DNA of 64,000 nt from NCBI GenBank assembly GCA_018806915.1, contig JAGKQI010000102.1, positions 806,001 to 870,000 on the forward strand, given 5' to 3'. Position 1 is the stretch's first letter. The number at the start of each line of letters is the position of its first letter. This DNA comes from Phytophthora colocasiae (taxonomy: Eukaryota > Oomycota > Peronosporomycetes > Peronosporales > Peronosporaceae). Positions 44,601 to 55,436 of this stretch are shown here, one piece after another. The translations under genes were made by a program, and so were the position numbers. The notes below the pieces were generated by a model. It had not been told where the DNA came from. It did not search any database and saw nothing but the letters and a program-made list of their open reading frames with translations.

Positions 44601-45153
44601 AACAGAAATCGCGGTGACGCTTGTGGATGCCATTCGCTCTCTCGCTAGCGTCGTGACGCCGATCAGTTTTAGCGATTCAATACGTTTGCACCGAGCAGCA
44701 AGTGCAGGGCTCTCGAAAACTCCTCCACAGCAGATTCAGTTCGTGTCATCGGGGCACGATAGTATCACTGGAGATGCGAACAGCGTCCAGATTCACGTAG
44801 CACCAGGTGTACCCGATGAGTACATTCGCAAGCGTCGGAAACGTGAAAAGGCTCGTCGCAAGAAACTGGAGCGACAACGTGAGGAAGAGCTGGCGATCCG
44901 GGCTCAGCGTCAAGAGCAGCGCGGCCGTGAGCGTGAAGCGGAGCGTCTGCGCCGTGTTGCGGAGAAGAAAGCCAAGAAGCAGGCCGAAAAGGAAGCCCGG
45001 AAACACGCCATGACATCGAAGAAGTCAGCGAAGGCGTCGATGGAATCGGCCCGGAAGTTTGGAGAGAACGTGCAGGGCTCATCTACTCAGGGAGGAATTG
45101 GTGGAGCCAACAGCGAGTTGGCTGCCATTCTTGCGCGTCGTCGTGGAGCATAA
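41680..45153 (+). CDS. Class I-like myosin with a FYVE-like insert in the tail
   Basis: An intronless gene for 1157 residues. The motor domain has the P-loop GESGAGKT (residues 115-122), switch I ([13 protein letters not shown]) and switch II with relay ([20 protein letters not shown]). One IQ motif (about 727-745, [16 protein letters not shown]) is followed by a class I TH1-like membrane-binding region. Inside it lies a FYVE-like segment: WADN at 897, RRHHCR at 918-923 and RVYDKV at 950-955. A strongly basic/acidic coiled region and a short tail with [13 protein letters not shown] close the protein. Class I myosins link actin to membranes. The open frame extends upstream to 41386, into the LINE target-site duplication; the ATG at 41680 starts the conserved protein and has a good context, so it was chosen. 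Confidence 0.9.
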   Translation: [1157 protein letters not shown]

Positions 45154-45296
45154 AGTTTTGTTCGGGCGCATGTTAAAAACTTTGACGATACCCGTAGGAA
45201 ATGGTCTGGAAGAAACGAGCATTACAAACAATGAATTACAGCAATTTTGGCGCTGATCTCACTACGAGTTCAACGTACAGTACTGTTGGCTGTCGC

Positions 45297-47372
45297 CTAG
45301 TAGTCGACTGTTTGTACTGGCAAATGGTTGACGCCTACTGGTGTCACCTTTGTGCAGTACCAAAGGTTGATGGAAGTGAGGTTGACCAGTGTTTTCAGGT
45401 GCTCCAGTCCTTTGTCGGTGATTTCCCCACATTCAGACAAGTTTATCGATGTCAGCGATGTGACTTTGCCCAGAGTCGCCATCCCTTCGTCAGACAGAAG
45501 ACAGCAATTGCCCAAATCGACAGACGTCAGATTCGGCATGGAGAGGAATGTCGTAAGTCCTGCATCTGTCAACTTGGAGCAACTTGCGAGATCAATCGAC
45601 TGCAGCTTCGAAAGCGACGACAGATTCATCACCCCGATATCCGTGAGCTTGTTGCAGTACCAGAGTACAAGATTCTCCATTGCTGTCATTCGAGACAGAA
45701 CTTGGGTCGCAGTGTCCGTGACTAGCCTACAATTCGACAAATTGAGAGTCTTCAACCTCGTAAGACCTGCGAGATAAGCAACCCCCTCGTCATCAACACG
45801 GTTGCAACGCATGAGGTTGAGGTTGGTAAGGTTCTGCAACTTTCCGATGCCAAGCAGAGCGCCGTTGCCCACTTGACGACAGTTGGAGAGATCCAATATC
45901 ACCAGTGACCGTAACTGAGACAATCCAGCGATCCCTTCGTCACGAATGCCAGAACATCCACCCAAGTACAGGGACTTCAATCGGTGGAGCTTTGAGAGCT
46001 CCTTGAGACCTTCATCCGTGACGTTGAAGCAGCTCACCATATCCAGCGACGTGAGATTACGAAGCTTCGCGACGGACTGCAAGCCTTGATCAGTCACTTT
46101 GCCGCACTTCATGAAATTCAAGAAGCGCATTTTGATAAGTGTCTCCATGTGGCCAAATGTGGCGTCACCGATCTCACTGCAATACCATAGGTTGCACGAG
46201 GCCAAGTTGGGGAAATTAACCAGCACTTCCGTGCCGGAATCGGTGATATTGTAGCACCCAGCGATATCCAAAGTTACCAAGTTAACCAGCGGAGCCAGCG
46301 CTAACAGCCCACGGTCTGTGACTTCTCCGACGTTGGCAATCTCGAGATGGCGCAAATTGACAAGAGAACTAAGCGAGCTGACCCCTTCGTCAGTGATCTG
46401 GCTGCAATTCGACAGATTTAGACTCGTCAACGATGTCACCTCGGCCAGTGCGGAGATCCCGACATCTGTAAGATTGCCTTGGTAGCAATACCAGAGGTTC
46501 AGCGTCTGGAGGTTCTTCAATTGAGCAAGCGCTTGGATTCCGATGTCACCGACCTGGTTGCAGCCTCTTAGACTCAGGTAGTTGAGCTTGGGCAGATTGG
46601 TCGCAATGGACGTGATCCCTTCATCACTCACGACTTTGCAGTACCCGAGGTTGAGCGACGTGAGTGAGTTCTTTTGAGACTCGACCAGTAGATTAATGCC
46701 TTTGTCGGTCACCTGGTAACAGCCTTTCAACGCGACGGAAGTCAATCCTGAGAGCTTGGAAAAGTGCTCGACTGTTTCATCAGTGAGGTTCGCACAGCCA
46801 GTTACGTTGATCTCCTTCATGCTAGGAAACTGCACGGGGAAATTCTCGAAATTCTCGTCAAAAATCACCTTCCGGGCTGGAATGAACGATAACGCGTGTG
46901 TGGCGCGACCAACTTCACGACAAATGGACTTGCTGGTAAACATGAGGCGGTAGATCTCGTCTACACGTAAATTCAGAATGACCAAGTGCAGTGCAGGCGA
47001 GATATCGAGCAGTGCATTTTTACTGCTGCTCACACCGTCGTCAAGTGTCTCCATGAAGCTGCTGCACCTGCTCCGACCCAAAGATGATGTCCTAGATCGT
47101 GCACGCTCTCTTCGGTCTTGTGCTTCGTCTCGTACAATTTGGCGCCAGTGATTGAAGGTCTTCTTTCTCCACATGTACGTTAGTCGGTCGTACGTGCAGG
47201 AGCAACAGCCATCCAGTTCCTTGCGCATTTCCTCGACATTCGTAGGCTTGACTTCTTCACCCTCGATCTCGTGCTTGAGATCAAGCTCCGCATTGCAAAC
47301 GCAAGTCGAGCGAATGTATTCCAGTTCGTCGACAGTGAATGCAGACAGAGAACGAGAGATCAACCGCGTCAT
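45297..47372 (-). CDS. Cysteine-type leucine-rich repeat protein (F-box-like)
   Basis: A 691-residue single-exon protein. Residues 1-120 are charged and include a Cys pair (DGCCSCTYDRL). A helix-rich segment around 125-160 (DISPALHLVILNLRVDEIYR) resembles an F-box but is not decisive. From about residue 185 to the end there are roughly 20 repeats of about 24-25 residues of the LRR_CC type, with the phrase L-x-x-L-N-L-x-x-C-x-x-(I/V)-T-D-x-G repeated. Such proteins (GRR1, AMN1, FBXL families) are often substrate receptors of SCF ubiquitin ligases; that role is inferred. It converges on the myosin gene with about 140 bases between stop codons and diverges from eIF6. Confidence 0.85.
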   Translation of the reverse strand: MTRLISRSLSAFTVDELEYIRSTCVCNAELDLKHEIEGEEVKPTNVEEMRKELDGCCSCTYDRLTYMWRKKTFNHWRQIVRDEAQDRRERARSRTSSLGRSRCSSFMETLDDGVSSSKNALLDISPALHLVILNLRVDEIYRLMFTSKSICREVGRATHALSFIPARKVIFDENFENFPVQFPSMKEINVTGCANLTDETVEHFSKLSGLTSVALKGCYQVTDKGINLLVESQKNSLTSLNLGYCKVVSDEGITSIATNLPKLNYLSLRGCNQVGDIGIQALAQLKNLQTLNLWYCYQGNLTDVGISALAEVTSLTSLNLSNCSQITDEGVSSLSSLVNLRHLEIANVGEVTDRGLLALAPLVNLVTLDIAGCYNITDSGTEVLVNFPNLASCNLWYCSEIGDATFGHMETLIKMRFLNFMKCGKVTDQGLQSVAKLRNLTSLDMVSCFNVTDEGLKELSKLHRLKSLYLGGCSGIRDEGIAGLSQLRSLVILDLSNCRQVGNGALLGIGKLQNLTNLNLMRCNRVDDEGVAYLAGLTRLKTLNLSNCRLVTDTATQVLSRMTAMENLVLWYCNKLTDIGVMNLSSLSKLQSIDLASCSKLTDAGLTTFLSMPNLTSVDLGNCCLLSDEGMATLGKVTSLTSINLSECGEITDKGLEHLKTLVNLTSINLWYCTKVTPVGVNHLPVQTVDY

Positions 47373-47842
47373 TTGTGCAGAATTCGCCTTGGCTGTAGCT
47401 GAGAGCTTTGAGGGATTCGGAAGTGTCGGGAGCTGTGGTTGATCATGTGTAGATCAGAGCGCGGAGCTCTATGCCATTCGGCTGACACAAGGTTCTCAGA
47501 GCTGTAAGCTCTATTTACCGTCTGACGTAGCGTCCTCGATGCGTCACCATGCTGCGTCACTGACCTACATTCTTCTCGTTTCTAGCTAATGATGGTCGGC
47601 CATCTGTCCGTGTTAAACTGTCACTCTTCTAACACATTTCTGTTTAAAAATGCGACAGTTAATTCTGACCAATCCTCTTCTCGGAACAATCTTTTTGGCT
47701 CAACGCTAATGGATACAGTCTCCATATCGTTAAGTGCGATTCTTATTTGGTGGCGAGCAGCTCCGGTCATTTATCAACCAGGAGCTCTCGAGTCACCCCC
47801 ACCCAGTTTTTCCTTCTCCCCTCTGTAGATCCACTTACAACC
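47373..47842. promoter_or_regulatory. Divergent intergenic region, LRR gene / eIF6
   Basis: 470 bases between two opposite start codons must hold both promoters. A TCATTT-type initiator-like word near 47767 and a pyrimidine-rich stretch before the eIF6 ATG resemble oomycete core promoters, but the match is loose. Confidence 0.4.
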
Positions 47843-48580
47843 ATGGCTATCCGTTGCCAATTCGAGAACAGCAATGAGATCGGAGTGTTCTCCAAGCTCA
47901 CCAACTCCTACTGCCTCGTGTGCGTTGGCGGCAGCGAGAATTTCTACAGCACCTTCGAGTCGGAACTGGCGGATCACATCCCTGTGGTGCACGCCAGCAT
48001 TGCCGGCTGCCGCTTCGTGGGCCGTGTGGCTGTAGGCAACAAGCGTGGTCTGCTTCTTCCGAGCACCACCACGGATCAGGAGATGCAGCATATTCGTAAC
48101 GCCCTGCCGGATACTGTCGTTGTTCAGCGTGTGGAGGAGCGACTTTCAGCTCTGGGCAACTGTATCGCCACCAACGACCACGTTGCTCTCGTTCACACGG
48201 ACTTGGACCGTGAAACGGAGGAGATCGTGGCTGATACACTTGGTGTTGAAGTGTTCCGTCAGACCGTGGCTGGTAACGCTCTTGTGGGCAGCTACAGTGC
48301 TCTTTCCAACCAGGGCTGCCTCGTGCACCCGCGTACAAGCGTCGAGGACCAGGAGGAGCTCAGTTCTTTGCTGCAGGTGCCTGTTGTGGCTGGTACGGTG
48401 AACCGTGGTAGTGACGTCATTGGCGCCGGCCTTGTGGTGAATGACTGGACGGCCTTCTGCGGCCTGGACACGACGTCGACCGAGATCTCGGTGGTTGAGA
48501 GCATCTTCAAGCTCCAGAACGCGCAGCCTGCCAGCATCGCTACCAGTATGCGCAGCGCGCTCATCGACTCCATGACCTAA
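47843..48580 (+). CDS. EIF6: Eukaryotic translation initiation factor 6
   Basis: A 245-residue intronless protein matching eIF6/Tif6 over its full usual length. It starts [16 protein letters not shown] and shows the repeated pentein-fold strands, with [46 protein letters not shown] and [14 protein letters not shown]. In eukaryotes eIF6 binds the 60S ribosomal subunit in the nucleolus and cytoplasm, prevents premature joining to 40S and is needed for 60S maturation. The C-terminus ends shortly after the last strand, without the long tail of some animal forms. The start codon has CC before ATGG. Codon use is strongly GC-biased at third positions, as expected for a highly expressed gene. Confidence 0.97.
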   Translation: MAIRCQFENSNEIGVFSKLTNSYCLVCVGGSENFYSTFESELADHIPVVHASIAGCRFVGRVAVGNKRGLLLPSTTTDQEMQHIRNALPDTVVVQRVEERLSALGNCIATNDHVALVHTDLDRETEEIVADTLGVEVFRQTVAGNALVGSYSALSNQGCLVHPRTSVEDQEELSSLLQVPVVAGTVNRGSDVIGAGLVVNDWTAFCGLDTTSTEISVVESIFKLQNAQPASIATSMRSALIDSMT

Positions 48581-48749
48581 GGCAGCAGACAGTTACGACG
48601 CGGGGAGCACAAGGGCAAGAATCAAGCACAAGGAAGGCTAACTATTGTACCGGTTCGGTCTTTCAACTTGGGCTCCAGTCCCCCGTGCTTTTGCTATTTA
48701 ACCGTACGCTCCAATAGATGCCTATGCCAACAGGGTTCAATTCTTAAAA

Positions 48750-51700
48750 TTACCAGCTCAGGTATTCGCTGTCTTCAGGTTGCTTTTGGTTCTTTGTAGG
48801 TGGATTCAGCTGTAATTGTGCCAGTTCGTCAAGAATTTCTTCCAGTTGGTGCTTGAACGACGAGATTTCGTCGTTTTTGGCGGCTATTGCTGCTTGATGA
48901 GCACGTTCGCGACTGAGCTGCTCTAGGCGAGTTGATGCTAGCGCCCGGTCCAGCACAACTTTCAGTTCTGACTCTCTCAACTTGTGTTTCTGTTCGAGAG
49001 TCGCTACTTGGAGTTCGAGCGACCGGTACTGGACCATTGAAGGAGTACGAGGCAGTTCCAGTTCGCGTCGCAAGGCCAGAACCTCTTCTTCAAGGTCAGG
49101 TACACGCTGTGCCAGTATTTCAAGTGTTCGGTGGTGTCTGTCAGCTTCAAGAGCTTGTTTTCGAAAACTTTCAAGCTCTCGCTGGTTCCCTGTGAACTGA
49201 GCTTCCAGTACTGCCTTCTTCTCGACGTGATCAGTCACTTGCTTTTCAAGACGCTCGATCTTTTCACTGGCAGTCGCTCGTTCTCTGGCTAAAGTGTCTC
49301 GAGCCTCAGTAAGATCCTGTTTCACGTGAGCTAGTTCAGCTTCGAGCTGCTTGATAACAGCAGGCTCCACCGCCGGTGTGGGGTCGGAGTTCAGTGACCG
49401 AGCTAACCCAAGCGTCTGGATAGTAGTCAACGTTTGTGCTAGTTTGGCCCGGGCACTCTCGCTCTCTTCCAACTGGGTCTTCAAGCCCTCAACTTGCTCT
49501 TTGAGCTCCAACCCGGTATCAATCTTGGACTGATTGTCTTCCTTTATAGGATCTTGATCTTCTGTCCCCAGTCGCTCTACTTTTGCCTTCTCCTGCTTCA
49601 GTTCCAGTTCCTGCTCTCGCAATTGTCGTTGTAAGTTCGCTATCACCACCGCAGCATCAGCGTACGTAAGACCTTCTTTCTGGTTACTGCTCAGTCCAGA
49701 ATACTGATGCTTTCGCAGAGAGCGATATTTGGCCTCCCACTTGCGCTCTACCTCCTTGATCTTGTCAGTGTAAAACCGTCGGACTTTCACCAGCTCTGTA
49801 TCCGACGAAGTGCTCACTGTGTCCTTGGAAGTAGGTCGGTGTGTCAATGGCGTCTTAGTGAGCTGTTTGAGCTGCTTCTCCTGCTCCTTGATCTTCCGTC
49901 GGTATTGCAGCAAGAGCTTCTCCTGCTGCTGGCGAAAACTCTTGAGCTTGGTCTCACTCTTTTCATGCGCTTGCTCCAGCTCGAGCGATAAAGCGGCCAT
50001 CTTATCCTCATAGTTTGTTTCTAGTGCTCGTGTCTTGGACTCTTCGTCTGCTCGACGAGAAGCTAGAATGAGATTGGATAAGCTGTCTGGATGTCGCTTC
50101 CGCATCGCCTCTTCTAAGTCTGCTAAGCGACCTTCAAGTTCCTGAATACGGCGAATATCAGCTGGAGATCGACGGTATCCTCGAGCAGGAGCTGCTTCGG
50201 GTTTGACGCGTTGGTTTTTCGATGGCATAGGCTCAGGAGTTGCAGTGATCTGTCCACGAAGACGCCGTAGCTCTTCATCCTGATCATCAAGAAGCCGTTG
50301 ATTCTCCACGTACCAGTCCAACTTTTTCTGCAGCGCTGCTAGAGCGTGAGTATGCTCTTTCTTGCTCAATTCCAGCTCAGCCTGTAGCTCTCGAGCATGC
50401 TGACTCTCTTGAGCTACTTGAGTTAAGTCTACACCTTCATACCGACATTCCAGCTCCACTTTGGCTTTCTTGACACGATCCAGCTCTAACGTCACCTCGT
50501 TTAGCTTCTGCTGATGTGCCAGACGAACACTAGCGAGTTCTTCTTGAAGCGCCATGGCATGAGCCTCTGCCTCTAATCGCGCTTCCACTGCAACACGATA
50601 CTGCGCCTTACTAGTGAGATCACTTCCGCCACCGAGTGTTGCTGTCTCTTCAAGCTGATCTTGGAGTGTCTTAATTTGTCGACGCAGTTCTTCATTGGCT
50701 TCATGGACATCGTAGCGAACGTCTTGACGAACCTGCTTAAACTGCTGCATCAGACGTTCATTCTCCTTTTGAAATGCTGCAATCAACGCGTCCTGAGTCT
50801 TGATTTCCTTCTGGAGCTCAGCGTACGCGGCACTTGTAGGTTCGTTTTTGTCCTGTTGCTCTTTATCTGCTTCTCCACCCCCAGTTTGAACAGGGTCGTT
50901 TGCTATCGTCTGGATATGCTCCTTCAACTGGATAATCTGGCGCTGAGCTTGTTGCAGACGCAGTACCAATCCATTCTCTCTCGCTACACTCGCGCGTTGG
51001 GCTGCAACTTGTTTCTCTTTTCGCATGATCTGAGAACTACGTACAAACTCGTCGATCTCACGTTGTGCGTCCTCGTCCTCGATGAAATGACCCGCATCAA
51101 AAGAGATGGACATGGGCTCCATGACAGGTGGAGGAATAACCGCTGCATTGCCTGCTAGTACTTTGGGAGCCACTGGATGCACAATTGATGGAGAGTTAGC
51201 AGCACTAAGATCTGGTAGACTAGGCTGAAGAAACCGCAGGGAGGCGACGTGGTTCTCTATCTGACGGAATTTGTCGACAGTTGACAAAGGTTGAGACTGC
51301 AAGACGGACTGCTGCGTTAAAACAGGGTGCGCTTGGTTCTTGGCGTCACTCGATGGGGTGTCCAGCATAAATTTATGCAGTTCTTCATCGTCTTCATCGT
51401 CATCGGCCGGAGGAGGTGGAGGGGGAGGGGAATCTGGAGTCTCGATCGAAACTGGAAGTGGCCTAGATTTGTCAGGCATAGATTCCTTATCAGGTATTGC
51501 AGGAGCTGAAGTTTCGTCCTGAACTTCCTGTGTCGCCTTCGGCTCGTTTGAAGACTCATTGGCTATAATATCCTCCTCTTCCTCCTCCTCAGTGTAGAAA
51601 TCACCGTATTTCGCCATCAAGGCATCGAGCTTTGAATTTTGGTTGACAGGATCATTGACAGTTTCTTGTTTATCTTCTGTAATCACTTCCAGTGGTTCCT

Positions 51701-53795
51701 GTTTGGGTGTATCGTTTTGAGTAATAGTTTCCTCTTCAAACCCGTCATCTTCATAGTCTGCGCTGTATTCTATTGTAGATTCCACGTCCGGTACTGCAGC
51801 TGATTCATCTTGAACTGCTTCAACACCCTAGACACGACCAATGTCATTATACATCCTACAAAACTGAACTTGGTGAAAAAATGAATAAAAATACCGTTTG
51901 GTCTTCAATCTTTGAAATAGTTTCTTCTTCCAGTCTTGATCGCTCTGTTTCCTACAGGGTTAACAACGACGTGGACGTAAATGACAGACAAACGAAATGA
52001 AATTCTCCATAGAATACCTCAAACTCGTCCTCTCCGTAGCCGAATGTTGTACTCCCATCTAAATGTTTTTCTCGTGAATCTCCACTTACAGAAGAATACA
52101 CTGGTGAATCTTGAGCTTCAGAAACTTGAGCTACATAGTCTTCGGTGGGAGCTGAGACGGGATCAACTTGTAGGAGAGACTATCAAACAAAAATAAAGCG
52201 TTGATTCATTAAACACAAACATTCAGGAAAACTTTACCTTCACATTGTCCTGTTCACTGACGAGTGATTCTTCATCCTGGCGACTCAAACTTTCAACCTC
52301 CGCCTCGTGAACGGGCGAATACACTGGAGAAGTTTCCTTGTTTCCTTCTATAAGAGTATGATCAAGCTCGAACTCGTCATCCTTGTAAGCATCTTTCTCT
52401 CCAGAACTATCTTCATCTTGCTGCGATTTCAAGAAGACCATCTCATGCTGTTCGTAACGCGAAGGTGTCGCTACATCCAGAGTTAATTCCAGTATCAACT
52501 TTATGATCCTCGCAGTATTCGTACCGAGTTCACTGGTGAGCGCATCTCTATTGACAGCAAACTTTTCACTGTCAAGACTAGACTAGTAGAGAAAGGGGAG
52601 TTAGCCACAACAGTAAGCACGACGAGAGGCAAAGTGTTACGGACTGCACCATTGAGAGACGCGTTCGGTCTCCGCTGGGTTGTGGCGGTAGTTTCACCTA
52701 GCGTAACATGTAAATCAAACATTAAGAAACTTCCTCGGTACGCTAAAGAGTCAGATGTACCTCAAAATCCGAAGACCCAACGCCCAAGGAGTCTGATAAA
52801 CTCGATCGTCCCGAATCACTGTAATTCCCATCAGACTCTTGTTCTTCTTTCTCAAAGCTTTTTGCCTTCTCATCAGTTGTTGCTTTTGGTACTGGAATGT
52901 TTATTTTCTCATCACTATCCTGGAAAGCAAAACAAAAATCAGCCGACATGGCCATCTCAACAGACGTATTCAAGCTCCAAACCTCGCCACTAATTTCTTC
53001 ATCCTCGCTTTTGTCTGGCTGAAACTGCTGGCTTCCGGTTCTTTGCAAGATCTGAGCGATGCGATCTTGCATTGAGATTGGAGCACCCTTAGGCAGAGCA
53101 TTCTTTCCTGAGCTCTTAAGTTCTTCATCTGAATTTTCGCCCTCATATTCGTCTTCTGAATCATTCTTCTCGTTCGTCTTTTCATATTCTTCATCGGAAT
53201 AGTCAGCTGAATCCTCTACTTCTTTTGTAGGAATGGGGAACGCTGATGAAGTAATTTCAAACGCATACGGATCGGCACTGTAACAACTTCAGTCAGTGCA
53301 AAGTCACTTGTTCCTCTCCATCAGAACGTACTCTGAATCCTCTAGTCCACCACCCTTTCTTGCACCATAGTCATCGTAGTAACTTGGAGGAGGTTCTTCT
53401 GAGTCAGAAAGTTGCGCTTTTGACATTTTTTTGCCACTTTTCTTCTTGTCGGAACTATTGATCTTGTGACTTTTGTTCAATTTCGACGATGCTAGCAACG
53501 CTGCAGCTGCTGCAGTCACGGAAGAAGCCGACGATGATTTGTAGCCACCGACAGGCTTCGATCTTCGCCTTGTTGGCTCCGGAGACAGCGAGTCTTCATC
53601 TTCCTGTAGGAATCTGGTCAAGATGCCCACAAAGCGATAAAATAGTCACCATTGCTCGTCAGAAAGCCATTCAACCGTGGTAAGAATGCCAAGACGCAAT
53701 CGAATATGGTCGGTCATTTAGATCTATCAACTGATGCGCTGAAGACTGTTATCCACGCACCGTTCGAAGTCGCTGTCCGAGTCGGGATCCGCCAT
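48750..53795 (-). CDS. CEP162-like centriole/transition-zone coiled-coil protein
   Basis: A multi-exon gene. Exon 1 is 53795-53761, exon 2 53613-53332 and exon 3 starts at 53277; smaller exons lie between about 52990 and 51850 with uncertain borders; the long last exon runs from about 51829 to 48750. The N-terminus (DFERFLQEDEDSL) and the acidic, Ser-rich first third (EDDGFEEE, TEEEEEED) are disordered. The last 800 residues are almost continuous coiled coil. The segment RIQELEGRLADLEEAMRKR followed by HPDSLSNLILA strongly recalls CEP162 (KIAA1009), which in animals sits at the distal centriole and promotes transition-zone assembly. In an oomycete it would act in zoospore flagella. Identity rests on motif memory, not a search. 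Confidence 0.72.
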
Positions 53796-53945
53796 GTGCA
53801 CGACGTTTGGAATTGACGGAAAAATACGAATCTGCCGCGTAATTTATTTTACTAAGTACGAATACAACACCACAAGCTCAGCATACGCGGAAGAAAGGTG
53901 TCCCGAGCCACAAAGTCGCTGGCAGGAGGAGATCAATTTAACGCC
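53796..53945. promoter_or_regulatory. Bidirectional promoter region, CEP162-like / 4EHP
   Basis: Only 150 bases separate the two divergent ATGs, so the core promoters must share or overlap this space. No defined element stands out. Confidence 0.5.
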
Positions 53946-55200
53946 ATGGGGGAGGAAAAGAACAACGGTGAGTAGTGTATCATGTAGAGCAGTGTCTAAG
54001 CTTCATTATGAGCCTCTGGTGGACGTGTAACGCTGCGTGTGGCCTTGGAATTTGGCGGATGAAATGACACGTATGTCTAACGTATTAATTGCATTTATTA
54101 CATTGCCAATTACAGTTGAGGGGAAGGTCACGGAAAAGGCAATTGAGGAAACACCCATCCAGAACATGTACAGCTTCTGGTACATCAAGCGCAGCACTGG
54201 GAACAAGGCTGTCAGCGTAAGAAAATCATTGCAATATGTTGCAATTATTGTGCTCAATTTACACTAATTTCGTTGTGTATCCTTTTGCTACTACTTTGTA
54301 GGAGAGCTACGAGAAGAGTATCAAGGGACTTGGTGATTTCAAGACGGTGAGAGCTAGAAATGATAATTTACGTGATAATTTATTTCCTAACTGAAGGGGT
54401 ATTGTTGGTGGGCTACAGGTACAGGACTTCTGGAAGATCTACAACCACTTGGTACGACCGAATGACCTGCCAAACACCATGGACTATCACCTCTTCAAGA
54501 CGGGTATCAAACCGATGTGGGAAGACGCGGCGAACCGACGAGGAGGCAAGTGGATGGTTCGTCTTCGCAAGGGAGTCGCCTCGCGATACTGGGAAGATCT
54601 GGTGCGTGATTACGAGATGCTAGTTGTTAAGAGGTTGAAAAAGTTGACAGGAATTTATGGATCAGGTGCTGGCGATCATTGGAGAGCAATTCGATGTTGG
54701 GAATGAAATCTGCGGTGCTGTCATTTCGATCCGATACAACGAGGACATCATCTCACTGTGGAATCGCAATGCGGACAACAATGAGGCGTGTTACCGCATC
54801 CGGTAAGACAAGAAGCAAGGAAAGAGGTTGGAGCGTTGACTGACTTAGTGATAATTGTGCTTTCAACAGTGATACGATGCGGAAGGTGCTTAACCTGCCC
54901 CAGTTTGTGGCTCTCGAGTACAAGCGCCACGATACATCGCTGAACGACAACTCTAGCTTCCGCAACACGACGCTTTGGCGCTCGGAGAAGAATGAAGGCG
55001 GAAACAACCGTGAGGAGCGTGCGTCTGGCGGCGAGCGTGCTTCCTCGGGCTCGCGTTACTCCCGTGGTGACAAGTCATCTGGCCACCAACGATCTGCCTG
55101 GGGACGTGAGGGCAAGCGATCGTTCTACAAGTCTGACAGCAGCGAGGGACACCACCGCAACAGCAGGTCCAACGACGACAAAGGGGATGGCGCCCATTAG
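53946..55200 (+). CDS. EIF4E2: eIF4E class 2 cap-binding protein (4EHP)
   Basis: Six exons with GT-AG introns and consistent phases: 53946-53967, 54116-54216, 54302-54346, 54419-54601, 54666-54802 and 54870-55200, giving 272 residues. The core matches 4EHP more than eIF4E-1: YSFWYIKR has Tyr where eIF4E-1 has its first cap-stacking Trp, SYEKSIKGLGDF has Tyr at the second Trp position, then VQDFWKIYNHLVRPNDL, GIKPMWEDAANRRGGKW, LRKGVASRYWEDL, CGAVISIRYNEDIISLWN. 4EHP binds the mRNA cap weakly and generally represses translation. A C-terminal extension of about 60 residues rich in Ser, Arg, Gly and Lys is unusual and may bind RNA or be regulated by phosphorylation. Confidence 0.92.
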
Positions 55201-55436
55201 GAGTTAGCAGGCCATCTTCCAGGGCCTGGACAAGCAGTTAAGTTCGATCCATCGCAGAGTCTAGTGCAGCATGAAATCAGAAGAAGACGCGTAGCGGTTG
55301 AAGGAGAAACAGCTTCTGTGTGAAGCGACCTCGAAAATGACTCCAAGAGCAAGACTCGCCTAAAAATACAAGCGTCGGAAGGTTTGCTCTGTTGGTTGTA
55401 TTCGCTCTTTTACGTTGTTGGGAATCAAGCAGAAGC

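Noticed and set aside
49707..51158. Leu/Ser-rich plus-strand frames
   Set aside because: Antisense shadows of the long CEP162-like coiled coil.
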